From positions 1 to 39,029 of the forward strand of contig JABXHZ010000336.1 of the NCBI GenBank assembly GCA_013373335.1: a stretch of DNA of 39,029 bases. Direction: 5' to 3'. A program made the position numbers and the translations under genes. Source of the DNA: Cyclobacteriaceae bacterium. Its GTDB lineage: Bacteria; Bacteroidota; Bacteroidia; Cytophagales; Cyclobacteriaceae. The notes beneath the pieces were generated by a model. That model ran no database searches. It saw nothing but the letters and a program-made list of their open reading frames with translations, and was not told where the DNA came from. Below, in pieces: positions 9,896-18,906 of the stretch (the first letter of the stretch is position 1; every line of letters begins with the position of its first letter).

Positions 9896-10774
9896 GTGAA
9901 AAATCTTCCTTTGGTTAGTATTATTGCGATTGCCTATAACCATGAAAAATTTTTAGAAGAAGCACTGGATAGTATTATTTCCCAAACTTATCCGGAAATA
10001 GAAATTATCATTGTCGATGCTTGTTCTAAAGATCAAAGTGTTTCTAAAATAGAGAATTGGATTGCCAAAAATCCAGAAGCACAAGTTAAAACGATCTTTC
10101 AATCATCCACAAAGAAAATCACAGAAAATGCCAATGACGCCCTGAAATTGGTAGAAGGCGAATTTTATCAGATTTTAAGTTGTGATGATGTGTTGATGCC
10201 TCAGAAAATAGAGGATCAGGTAAAGGTTTTTCAAGAATCAGACGAAAAATTAGGAGTCGTTTATTGCGATGCTGAAAAGATCAATGATGAAAGCGAACCA
10301 CTTAACCAGCCAACCTTTTTTCAGGAAAGAAATTGGACTTCGGCTTCACAATTACCTTCTGGAATGATATTTCCCATGCTTCTGATGGATTATTTCATCA
10401 TAGCACCTACAGTTTTGGTGAAAAAAGAATGTACATTGAAAGTAGGAGGGTATAATCCAGAATCCATGATGGAAGACCTTGATTTATTTTTGAAAATGGC
10501 TCAACAGTTTTCTTTCAAAGGTGTTTTTCAGGTAGGCGTGAAATACCGTGTTTTAGAAACTTCCTTATTAAGATCCACAGACCCTTTCTATAGACAGGCT
10601 ACAAGGCTGAAAATTTACTCAGAATATTTAGGGCAAAATGGGGAATGGGATCGATTTATTACCCATCAATTTTTAATCGCCCATAAAGCAAAATCATCCA
10701 TTTTAAAGATTCTTTACTCTTTTCAACTTGCCGTTCAGAAATTCTTGAAATCTCAGTTCAAAAAGCACTATTGA
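9896..10774 (+). CDS. Glycosyltransferase family 2
   Basis: 'LPLVSIIAIAYNHEKFLEEALDSIISQTYPEIEIIIVDACSKDQS' nucleotide-binding start; 'SCDDVLMP' DxD-type motif. Confidence 0.92.
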   Translation: MKNLPLVSIIAIAYNHEKFLEEALDSIISQTYPEIEIIIVDACSKDQSVSKIENWIAKNPEAQVKTIFQSSTKKITENANDALKLVEGEFYQILSCDDVLMPQKIEDQVKVFQESDEKLGVVYCDAEKINDESEPLNQPTFFQERNWTSASQLPSGMIFPMLLMDYFIIAPTVLVKKECTLKVGGYNPESMMEDLDLFLKMAQQFSFKGVFQVGVKYRVLETSLLRSTDPFYRQATRLKIYSEYLGQNGEWDRFITHQFLIAHKAKSSILKILYSFQLAVQKFLKSQFKKHY

Positions 10775-10781
10775 CCTTTTA

Positions 10782-11963
10782 ATGTCAAGTAAAAAAAAGG
10801 TTTTGTTCCTTTTACCCGAACTGCTGGGACCAGGAGGACAAGAGTTAGAGATTATTGGTTTTGCAAAAAGCTTATTTTCAGATCCACGGTTTGAAGTGGC
10901 ATTGCTGAATTTTTACGCACCATTTCACGTAAAAGAATTAGAAAAATTACCCCATTTGGATTGGAATATTTCTCAACTCAATTCAGTAATTTTTAATAAA
11001 AAGTTTCTAAAAATATTCTTGAAATCTGGTTTTAGATTTCAAGCAAGCCTTGCCAACTGTTTTAGAAATTTTCCTGAATTATTTGATTCTTGGCTTAGTC
11101 AAAAGCTTTCTGGTTTTGACCTATGTTTCGCTGGAATTAGCCCTACGGGACTTTTACCTCATGTTTTGAAACTTTGTGTTCAAAATAAAGTGTCATTTGT
11201 CTACCATGAGTCTTCGATTTTCCATCCAAAAAACGACCATTTCTATCGCCTTATGAAAAAAAATGGTTCTTTTTTGATTTCTGCAGAAGCCAAAGAAGCA
11301 TACCTTTTAGAGCATTATCCTTTGGCAGATTATTCTATAATAAAACAGTGGGTTTACCTCGGACAAGATAAATTTCTTCAGATTGATTCAGGAATCCATG
11401 ATCCAATAAAATTTGGATATGTGGGACGTGTGGATAATGGTAAAAACTTATCTCTGATTCTAGAAGCAATAAATCTTTTGAAGAAGAAAGGTCACCAAAC
11501 GGAATTTCTATTGTTTGGAGATGGGCCTGAATTAGAAGAACTAAAAGTATTTGCCCAAAAATCTGGAATAGCAGATTTGGTCAAATTCAAAGGGAAATTC
11601 CCTTTCGAACAAAGACATACCTGTTTTTCTGAAATGGATGTTTTTGTGATGTCAAGTACCTTTGAAGGAGGTCCACTGGTGATTTTAGAAGCAATGGGGG
11701 CAGGAAAACCGATTATCACCACGAATGTCGGCGATGTGCCAAAAAGGGTATTTGACGATCAAAATGGCTATGTTTTGCCAGTTGATTGCACTGCTTCTGC
11801 TTTTTCTAATAAAATGGAAGTTTATTTAACCCAAAAGGAAAAAGTTCAAGAGCATGGAAAAAGAAGTAGGGAGCTATTTTTAAGAGATTTTGAAGAGAAA
11901 TCCTGTGAGAAAATCTTTAAAGAAAGTTTACTGGGCATTTTAAGTTCAAGAAGTACTAAGTGA
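10782..11963 (+). CDS. Glycosyltransferase family 4 (GT-B)
   Basis: 'FGYVGRVDNGKNLSLILEAINLLKKKG', 'FLLFGDGPELEELK', 'VMSSTFEGGPLVILEAMGAGKPIITTNVGDVP'. Confidence 0.92.
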   Translation: MSSKKKVLFLLPELLGPGGQELEIIGFAKSLFSDPRFEVALLNFYAPFHVKELEKLPHLDWNISQLNSVIFNKKFLKIFLKSGFRFQASLANCFRNFPELFDSWLSQKLSGFDLCFAGISPTGLLPHVLKLCVQNKVSFVYHESSIFHPKNDHFYRLMKKNGSFLISAEAKEAYLLEHYPLADYSIIKQWVYLGQDKFLQIDSGIHDPIKFGYVGRVDNGKNLSLILEAINLLKKKGHQTEFLLFGDGPELEELKVFAQKSGIADLVKFKGKFPFEQRHTCFSEMDVFVMSSTFEGGPLVILEAMGAGKPIITTNVGDVPKRVFDDQNGYVLPVDCTASAFSNKMEVYLTQKEKVQEHGKRSRELFLRDFEEKSCEKIFKESLLGILSSRSTK

Positions 11964-13384
11964 CTAAGAAAATTCTATTTGTAATACCAGATGGGGTGGG
12001 AATTAGAAATTACCTCTATTCCGATTTGTTTTATCATTTAAATCAAAAAGGATTTCAAATTCATTTGATGCATAATCTGGAAAGTCAGTTTCTGAATTAT
12101 GTGAAAAAAGAAAGAGGAATTTCATTTAGTGATGAACCTTTAAGAAAGGTTACCGAATCTAGGTTTCAACAATTTTTGAGAGAAACTTCCACCTATTCAA
12201 GGCTTAAGCATAATGCCAAACTTAAGCAAAACCCAACCATTCTCAGCAACTGGTTTAAGGTAAAAAACAATACTTTGAAACGAGTATTTCAAAAAGCAAC
12301 AGAACTCGCGAGTTCTACCTTATTCAACTATGAGGGTATACAATATCTGGAAGAGACCAATAGGTTGAAGTGGCGCCAAAGTTTGGCTTTTAAAGAGTTT
12401 AGGTCAGATATTGAAAGGATTCAACCAGATTTAATCTTTATCACCCATCAGCGTGTTTCTACTCTTGAGCCTTTATGTCTTGCAGCTGCTGATTTAGGAG
12501 TAAAAACAGTGACAGCAATTTTTTCTTGGGATAATCTTCCAAAAGCAAGGCTTCCAATTCGAACGAATTACTATGCAGTTTGGTCTGACTATATGAAAGG
12601 TGAAATACTGGAATATTATCCTGAAATTCCTGAAAGCTCCATTTCTGTTGTAGGGACGCCACAATTTGATTTCCATTTTCAACCTGAATTACTTGAATCT
12701 CGAGAGGAATTTGCTGCCAAATATGGTTTGGATACCACTAATAAGTGGATTCTTTTTTCTGGAGATGATGAATTAACTTCCCCACATGACCCAGACTATT
12801 TGAAAGATGTGGCTTCTGCTCTGGAATCTAATCCTAATATTTCAATTCTTTTTAGACAGGTTCCTGTTTGTACGGTAGATAGGTATCAAAAGGTGTTGGA
12901 TAGGTTTTCCAATATAACGCATATTCCTCCTAAATGGGAAAAAGGTACCAGTTGGATGTCCTTTTATCCTCTTTTCGACGATATAAAGCTCCTGATGAAC
13001 CTCTGCCACCATTGTGAGTTTTCTGTGAATATTGGTTCTACCATAGGTTTAGACTTTGCTTACTTTGATAAGCCGACAGTTTTTCTGGCCTATGATACAG
13101 TCTCTGATGAAGATTGGAGTACCGAGGTGGTGTATCAATTCCAACATTTCAGGTCTTTTGAAGGGTTGGATGCAGTTGTTTTCGCAAAGGAAAAATCAAA
13201 TTTATCAGCGCTCTTGAATCAGGTATTGGAGAAGCCTGAGCTTTTTTCAACCCAAAAGCATCTATGGAAAGATAAGATTGCATCCAACCGAAAAAACAAA
13301 ACATCCTCAAGGCAAATTACTGCTTTTTTGGAATCCATTGTAAAGGAAAAAGAAGCTTTCCACGAAAGACTTAATATTAATTAG
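11960..13384 (+). CDS. Divergent GT-B-fold glycosyltransferase-like protein (CDP-glycerol/capsule phosphotransferase-like C-terminus), function unknown
   Basis: GTG start overlapping the previous stop by 4 nt; 'SVVGTPQFDF' and 'FSVNIGSTIGLDFAYFDKPTVFLAYD' resemble the C-terminal donor lobe of GT-B/CDP-glycerol transferase-like proteins; no clear GT4 signature. Confidence 0.55.
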   Translation: MTKKILFVIPDGVGIRNYLYSDLFYHLNQKGFQIHLMHNLESQFLNYVKKERGISFSDEPLRKVTESRFQQFLRETSTYSRLKHNAKLKQNPTILSNWFKVKNNTLKRVFQKATELASSTLFNYEGIQYLEETNRLKWRQSLAFKEFRSDIERIQPDLIFITHQRVSTLEPLCLAAADLGVKTVTAIFSWDNLPKARLPIRTNYYAVWSDYMKGEILEYYPEIPESSISVVGTPQFDFHFQPELLESREEFAAKYGLDTTNKWILFSGDDELTSPHDPDYLKDVASALESNPNISILFRQVPVCTVDRYQKVLDRFSNITHIPPKWEKGTSWMSFYPLFDDIKLLMNLCHHCEFSVNIGSTIGLDFAYFDKPTVFLAYDTVSDEDWSTEVVYQFQHFRSFEGLDAVVFAKEKSNLSALLNQVLEKPELFSTQKHLWKDKIASNRKNKTSSRQITAFLESIVKEKEAFHERLNIN

Positions 13385-13399
13385 TTTAGAAAACAAGTA

Positions 13400-14545
13400 A
13401 TGCACATTTGCTTTTTAACAAGTGAATACCCAAAAGCGGGTTTCCCTCATGGTGGAGTAGGTACTTTTATTCAGATTCTAGCAAGGAATTTAGTCAAACA
13501 TAATATTCGAGTTTCCATAGTAGGATTAAATTATACGGACGAATACGAGGAGGCAATCGATGAAGGAGTCCATATTTTTAGACTTAATCCAAGAAAATTA
13601 AAACCTATAACTTGGTATCTAACTTATAAAGCGGTCAATTCAAAAATCAGGGAAATCCATGAGAAGGATCCGATTTCTATTGTTGAATCGACTGAATTGG
13701 GTTTGGCTTTTATAAAAAAGATTCCCGGAATCAAGTATTTGATTCGAATGAATGGGGGACACCATTTTTTCTCCGAATCAGAAAATAGAGGGATTGATCC
13801 TTGGAAAGGATTTCAAGAAAAAAGGTCTTTTAAAAATGCCGATTTGGTATTTGGGGTGAGCGAATATGTGATGAACCATTCGGCCAAATATTTGGATTTT
13901 TCTGAAAAGAAAGGCCCGGTAATTTATAATCCGGCTAATCTTGAGAACTTTTACGAGGCAGACCCTTCAAAGGTAAAACCTGGTAGAATATTTTTTGCAG
14001 GAACAGTTTGCGAGAAAAAAGGGGTGCGACAATTGATTTTGGCCTTTCCTGCCATAAAAAAGAAATTTCCTGAAAGCGAATTGTATATCGCTGGGAGAGA
14101 TTGGTATTTTCCTGACGGGAGCTCGTATATTGATTACTTAAAAAATTCACAAATTGAGGAGTCGGTGAAGGATTCCATAAAGTTTTTGGGACCTATAGCA
14201 AACCACGAATTACCAAAATTTATAGAAGAGGCGGAGATTTGTGCCTACCCTTCCCATATGGAAGCAATGCCTTTGGCCTGGATTGAAGTTTTGAGTATGG
14301 GAAAAGCGTTTTTAGGTTCTTCGCTTGGTCCAGGTCCCGAAGTAGTGGAAGATCATGTGACTGGAAGAGTTTGCAATCCAAAAAAGGTGGAGAGTGTTGA
14401 AAGAGTACTTTTGGAAATGCTATCCGATAAAGAGAAAAATCTAGCAATGGGCAAAGCAGCTCGAAAAGATGTTTTGGAAAGGTTTTCAATTGAAAAGCTA
14501 GTACACAAGAATATTACTTTGTTTCGGGAAGTAACAGGAGTATGA
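13400..14545 (+). CDS. Glycosyltransferase family 4
   Basis: 'SEYPKAGFPHGGVGTFIQILARNL', 'RIFFAGTVCEKKGVRQLILAFPAI', 'EICAYPSHMEAMPLAWIEVLSMGKAFLGS'. Confidence 0.92.
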   Translation: MHICFLTSEYPKAGFPHGGVGTFIQILARNLVKHNIRVSIVGLNYTDEYEEAIDEGVHIFRLNPRKLKPITWYLTYKAVNSKIREIHEKDPISIVESTELGLAFIKKIPGIKYLIRMNGGHHFFSESENRGIDPWKGFQEKRSFKNADLVFGVSEYVMNHSAKYLDFSEKKGPVIYNPANLENFYEADPSKVKPGRIFFAGTVCEKKGVRQLILAFPAIKKKFPESELYIAGRDWYFPDGSSYIDYLKNSQIEESVKDSIKFLGPIANHELPKFIEEAEICAYPSHMEAMPLAWIEVLSMGKAFLGSSLGPGPEVVEDHVTGRVCNPKKVESVERVLLEMLSDKEKNLAMGKAARKDVLERFSIEKLVHKNITLFREVTGV

Positions 14546-15672
14546 ATTTTTTGATCTTAACCCATGTGCACCATATCCTTAAAGATGGTAAGTATTATGC
14601 TTATGGTCCTTATGTAAGGGAAATGAATATTTGGACAAAGTTTTTTTCTTCAATAACTATCATAGCACCACTATCAAAAGAAACTGAGGTAAATCCAATT
14701 GAGATAGCCTATGAGCATGAACATATACATTTTGTTCCTGTCCAGGAAATAAACCTTACCACCTGGAGAGGGAGGATAACTACCTTAGTTTCTTTACCAA
14801 GAACAATCCTAAAAACATGGCAAGGGATGAAGGCCACAGATCATATCCATTTGAGGTGCCCTGGAAATATGGGGTTATTGGGAGCCACCTTACAGGTCTT
14901 TTTTCCAAACAAAAAAAAGACTGCGAAATATGCCGGCAATTGGGATCCTTCCAGTGCACAACCCTATACTTTTAAGCTTCAAAAAAGACTAATTTCGGAT
15001 CCAGGATATTCAAAATTAATGAAAGTCCTAGTTTATGGGAATTGGCCGGAACAAAGTCAAAATATTGTGCCTTTTTTTACCTTTTCTTACAATCAAAATG
15101 AATCCCAGGAAGATCAAAGGTCACTTCTTCAAAAAGATCGCAAAGTAAAACTTTTGTATGCTGGGGCCTTGGTTTCCGGAAAGAACCCCATTATGGTAGC
15201 AGAGGTAGCCCGATTATTAAAAAAGGATGGGATTGACTTTCAGCTTTCTTTTTGCGGCGAAGGGAATCAAATGGAACCTTTGAGTCAATTTATACAAGAC
15301 CATCAACTTTCCGATGAAGTAGAACTTTGTGGGAATCTTACTAGTGAAAATCTGAAAGAAAAATACAGGGAATCTCACTTTTTGATATTTTTATCCGAGA
15401 GTGAGGGTTGGCCGAAAGTGGTGGCCGAGTCCATGTATTTTGGATGCCTTCCTATTACTACTTCTGTATCTTGTGTTCCTTATATGTTGGGGGAAGGTAG
15501 AAGAGGGGATTTAGTAGAAAAGGACCCTTACCAAGTGGTGGAAAGAATAAAATACTATTTAAAAAAACCAGAGGAATTTCAATTAAAATCCCAGCAGTCA
15601 AAAGATTGGTCAAAGTCTTTTACCAAAGAGAGCTTTGAGAAAGAAATAAAGAATTTAATTGATCATGTATAA
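14542..15672 (+). CDS. Glycosyltransferase family 4-like
   Basis: 'VKLLYAGALVSGKNPIMVAEVARLLKKDG', 'SHFLIFLSESEGWPKVVAESMYFGCLPI'; ATG overlaps the previous stop (ATGA). Confidence 0.85.
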   Translation: MNFLILTHVHHILKDGKYYAYGPYVREMNIWTKFFSSITIIAPLSKETEVNPIEIAYEHEHIHFVPVQEINLTTWRGRITTLVSLPRTILKTWQGMKATDHIHLRCPGNMGLLGATLQVFFPNKKKTAKYAGNWDPSSAQPYTFKLQKRLISDPGYSKLMKVLVYGNWPEQSQNIVPFFTFSYNQNESQEDQRSLLQKDRKVKLLYAGALVSGKNPIMVAEVARLLKKDGIDFQLSFCGEGNQMEPLSQFIQDHQLSDEVELCGNLTSENLKEKYRESHFLIFLSESEGWPKVVAESMYFGCLPITTSVSCVPYMLGEGRRGDLVEKDPYQVVERIKYYLKKPEEFQLKSQQSKDWSKSFTKESFEKEIKNLIDHV

Positions 15673-16372
15673 AGAAGGAACCTATTTTTCTGATAATAAG
15701 CGACATCTGGAGGACTCTGACTATAAAGTAGATGCAATTTTAAGGGTACTAAATCCTCTGTTGGATAAACATGATATCAAGATTCATTCATATGCAGATG
15801 TAGGATGTGGGGCCGGGGGAGTTTTGAAAGGTATTTCTCAGGCATTCCAAAAAAATGGAAGAAAAATTAGCGAGGTGAAAGGCTATGATGTTTCCCCACA
15901 TGTAAATGACATGGAGGTAGAAGGAGTGGTATTTAATCATGGAGATTTCATTGAAATAGGTACAGATGCCGATTTGATCACGCTGACGGATGTATTTGAG
16001 CATGTCCCAGATCCAGTAGGTTTCATCAGAGAAGTATCCAAAAAAGGTAAAATAATTGCCTTTCATATCCCACTGGACGATTGCTTAAGTGTTAACCTGA
16101 GAAACCTTCAAAGGTATAAGATCCAAAATCCTGGGCACTTAATCTTTTTAAATGTCAATTCAGCATTGAATATGGTGACAATGGCAGGTCTGCAGATTTT
16201 GGATTATGATTTTTCAAAAGAAACGATTAGTGCTCCATCCAATAATCAAACCTTCTTACAGAAATTATTTTCTCCAATTAAGAGAGTGATGTTTTTTCTA
16301 AACCCATGGATTTATACCAAGATTTTCGGCTTTAGTTTAGTGGTTGTTGCAAAATCAAATCAAATGGATTAG
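15665..16372 (+). CDS. Class I SAM-dependent methyltransferase
   Basis: ORF track starts at 15659; ATG at 15665 (MYKEGTYF) is the likelier start. Motif I 'YADVGCGAGGVLKGI', motif II region 'DLITLTDVFEHVPDP'. Confidence 0.85.
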   Translation: MYKEGTYFSDNKRHLEDSDYKVDAILRVLNPLLDKHDIKIHSYADVGCGAGGVLKGISQAFQKNGRKISEVKGYDVSPHVNDMEVEGVVFNHGDFIEIGTDADLITLTDVFEHVPDPVGFIREVSKKGKIIAFHIPLDDCLSVNLRNLQRYKIQNPGHLIFLNVNSALNMVTMAGLQILDYDFSKETISAPSNNQTFLQKLFSPIKRVMFFLNPWIYTKIFGFSLVVVAKSNQMD

Positions 16373-17490
16373 TGATTTCAAAAAAGCCAAAAATAGTTCA
16401 GCTGGTTGACTCTCTGAGTATGGGGGGGACTGAAAGAATGTCTGTGAACATTGCAAATAGTTTGACGGAAATTGGTATTGAAAGTGGACTAATCGTGACA
16501 AGAGAATCAGGTGGATTGGAGGAGTATTTGAACCCTGCCGTGAAGAAGAGGATATTTAATAAAAGAGGAAAATTCGATGTTTTCACCTTTTTTAAAATAT
16601 TGAAACATCTTCGATCTGAATCTCCACAGGTTTTGCATGCACACCAAACATCTATTTTTTGGGCTGTCTTACTTAAGAAGTTTCTACCCAAAACAAGGCT
16701 TGTCTGGCATGACCATTTTGGAATGAGTGAACAGCTGGATCAGTACCCTAGGAAGGAAATGGATTGGCTGATTTCTTCCATTGATGTGGTGGTTACGGTC
16801 AATGAAAAGATAGAAGCTTATTGGAAAAACAGATTTCCAGTAATGAAGGATTCAATATATTTCATTGAAAACTTCTCTGGAAAATGGAATATCAATCCTA
16901 AGAGGGAGATTGATTCAGTTTTTAAGATGATCAATATTGCAAATTTCAGGGAGCAAAAAGATCAAATAACTTTAATCAGGTCCTTGAAAGGTCTGAAAGA
17001 AAAAATAGGGAATTATAAAGTCTATTTTTTGGGTGAATTTGTCGAAAAAAGCTGGTTTAAAAAGGTAGAAAAAGAGATTGTGGATCAAGGTTTACAGGAA
17101 ACTACTGAGATTGTTGGTCCGGTGGTGAATGTAACTCCTTATATTGAAATGGCGCATGTTGGAATTTTGAGTTCGGAATCAGAAGGTTTACCGGTAGCTT
17201 TGCTAGAATATGGAATGGGGGCATTGCCAACTATTGCTACGAATGTGGGACAATGCGCGGATGTGTTAGGACAGGGGCAATTTGGAGAGTTGATACCAGT
17301 TAAATCCCCTGAGGCATTGCATCAAGCAATTTTGAATATATTCAATAACTATTCAAAGGCGATCGAAAAGGGATATTTATTTCAGAAACAAACAGAAGAA
17401 AATTATGGCTCTGTAAATTTCTTCAAGAAATACCTGCCTATTGCTTTACCGGATTTCATGGTGAAAAAAGCTTATCCACAACCTGCATGA
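16372..17490 (+). CDS. Glycosyltransferase family 4
   Basis: 'KIVQLVDSLSMGGTERMSVNIANSL', 'GILSSESEGLPVALLEYGMGALPTIATNVGQCADVL'. Confidence 0.92.
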   Translation: MISKKPKIVQLVDSLSMGGTERMSVNIANSLTEIGIESGLIVTRESGGLEEYLNPAVKKRIFNKRGKFDVFTFFKILKHLRSESPQVLHAHQTSIFWAVLLKKFLPKTRLVWHDHFGMSEQLDQYPRKEMDWLISSIDVVVTVNEKIEAYWKNRFPVMKDSIYFIENFSGKWNINPKREIDSVFKMINIANFREQKDQITLIRSLKGLKEKIGNYKVYFLGEFVEKSWFKKVEKEIVDQGLQETTEIVGPVVNVTPYIEMAHVGILSSESEGLPVALLEYGMGALPTIATNVGQCADVLGQGQFGELIPVKSPEALHQAILNIFNNYSKAIEKGYLFQKQTEENYGSVNFFKKYLPIALPDFMVKKAYPQPA

Positions 17491-18905
17491 TCAAAACCAT
17501 CCTTTCATCAAAATCACGATTTGGTTGGGTATTATTTCACATTGCCTTAGGGATTATTTCTGCAATAACTCCATATGGGTTGATCGCTTGGTTTTATGTG
17601 GTTTTTCTTACTTCATTCTTTCTGGTAATTAGAAGTAAATCGATTTATCCATTTTGCATTTTTATAGCCTACTTGACATCATTCGAGTTATTGGCAAGAA
17701 TGTCTCAAACTTCTCCATTTATCCCATACGAGTTGGGGAAATATCTGTTGTTTCTCATGCTATGTATTGGGATTTATAAATTTAAATCCAAAAGCAATAT
17801 TGGATTGGTCATGTTGCTCTTATTGATTCCATCTGCATTTTTTGATCTATCTGGAGAAGTTACAGGAAGTTCATTGATTTTTAATTTGATGGGTCCTGTC
17901 AATGTAGCGATGGCTATCTGGTTTTTTTATGGGAAAACCCTTTCAAAAATTCAATTAATCCGATTATTAAGGATGAGTATTCTTCCTTTGATTTCTATTT
18001 TGGCCTCTACCATTTTCAAGACCCCTTCTTATAACGAATTAGAGTTTACTCTGGGTGCTAATTTCGCTACATCCGGTGGTGGAGGATCTAATCAAGTTTC
18101 TACCGTTCTAGGGCTGGGGATGTTTATTTCTTTTTTATTCCTGATAAACAAATGGAATTTAACGGGCTATAGAATAGGAGACTTTCTTTTATTTTTCCTA
18201 TTTGGGTTCCAAGGATTATTGACTTTTTCAAGAGGGGGTATTTTGGGTGGCGCTTTGGGAATCATGATCGTTTTTTATTATGTGATTAAAACTCCAAAGC
18301 GAAAGAAAAACATATTTAAACTTCCGAATCTTGGAAAGGCCTTTTTGCTCTCTGCATTTTTGATCATCATAACTTTTCAGGTAGCAGATAGCTTGACAGG
18401 AGGAATGTTAAGTCTTCGATATTTAGGAGAGACAGAAGGGACCTTGGCAGGAACGAAGGAAAAATCATTGAATTCCATCACCACGGGAAGAGTGGAGATT
18501 TTTTTAGAGGATATGGAGCTTTGGCAGAATTCACCAGTTTTTGGGGTGGGGGCTGGAGCTTCCTCTTACATGAGGAATTTTAGTCATTTTTATCTTTCCC
18601 ATGTAGAAATGAGTCGATTGCTTTCTGAGCATGGGTTGTTCGGTCTGATTTATTTTGTTCTATTAATCTATGTGCTGTTATTGATTTTATTGAAAAAACA
18701 AACTCCAATGGAGAAAGGGATCATGGTTGCATTTTTTATTATTGCTTTATATACGACTTTCCATGCAGCAATGAGAACCTATCTTACCCCATTATTTATT
18801 GGGTTAAGTTTAATCTACATTAGGCCTCAAAAAGTTAAAAAACCAGTGTCCAAGGGGATTAAAAAACTTGAGCCATTAGTATCAGATCCCATCCCAGTTT
18901 CTTGA
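17487..18905 (+). CDS. O-antigen ligase/polymerase family membrane protein (Wzy-like polymerase candidate)
   Basis: Polytopic membrane protein; 'LTFSRGGILGGALGIMIV' and 'PVFGVGAGASSYMRNF...HVEMSRLLSEHGLFGLIYF' match the Wzy_C/WaaL loop pattern. Confidence 0.87.
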   Translation: MIKTILSSKSRFGWVLFHIALGIISAITPYGLIAWFYVVFLTSFFLVIRSKSIYPFCIFIAYLTSFELLARMSQTSPFIPYELGKYLLFLMLCIGIYKFKSKSNIGLVMLLLLIPSAFFDLSGEVTGSSLIFNLMGPVNVAMAIWFFYGKTLSKIQLIRLLRMSILPLISILASTIFKTPSYNELEFTLGANFATSGGGGSNQVSTVLGLGMFISFLFLINKWNLTGYRIGDFLLFFLFGFQGLLTFSRGGILGGALGIMIVFYYVIKTPKRKKNIFKLPNLGKAFLLSAFLIIITFQVADSLTGGMLSLRYLGETEGTLAGTKEKSLNSITTGRVEIFLEDMELWQNSPVFGVGAGASSYMRNFSHFYLSHVEMSRLLSEHGLFGLIYFVLLIYVLLLILLKKQTPMEKGIMVAFFIIALYTTFHAAMRTYLTPLFIGLSLIYIRPQKVKKPVSKGIKKLEPLVSDPIPVS

Positions 18906-18906
18906 A

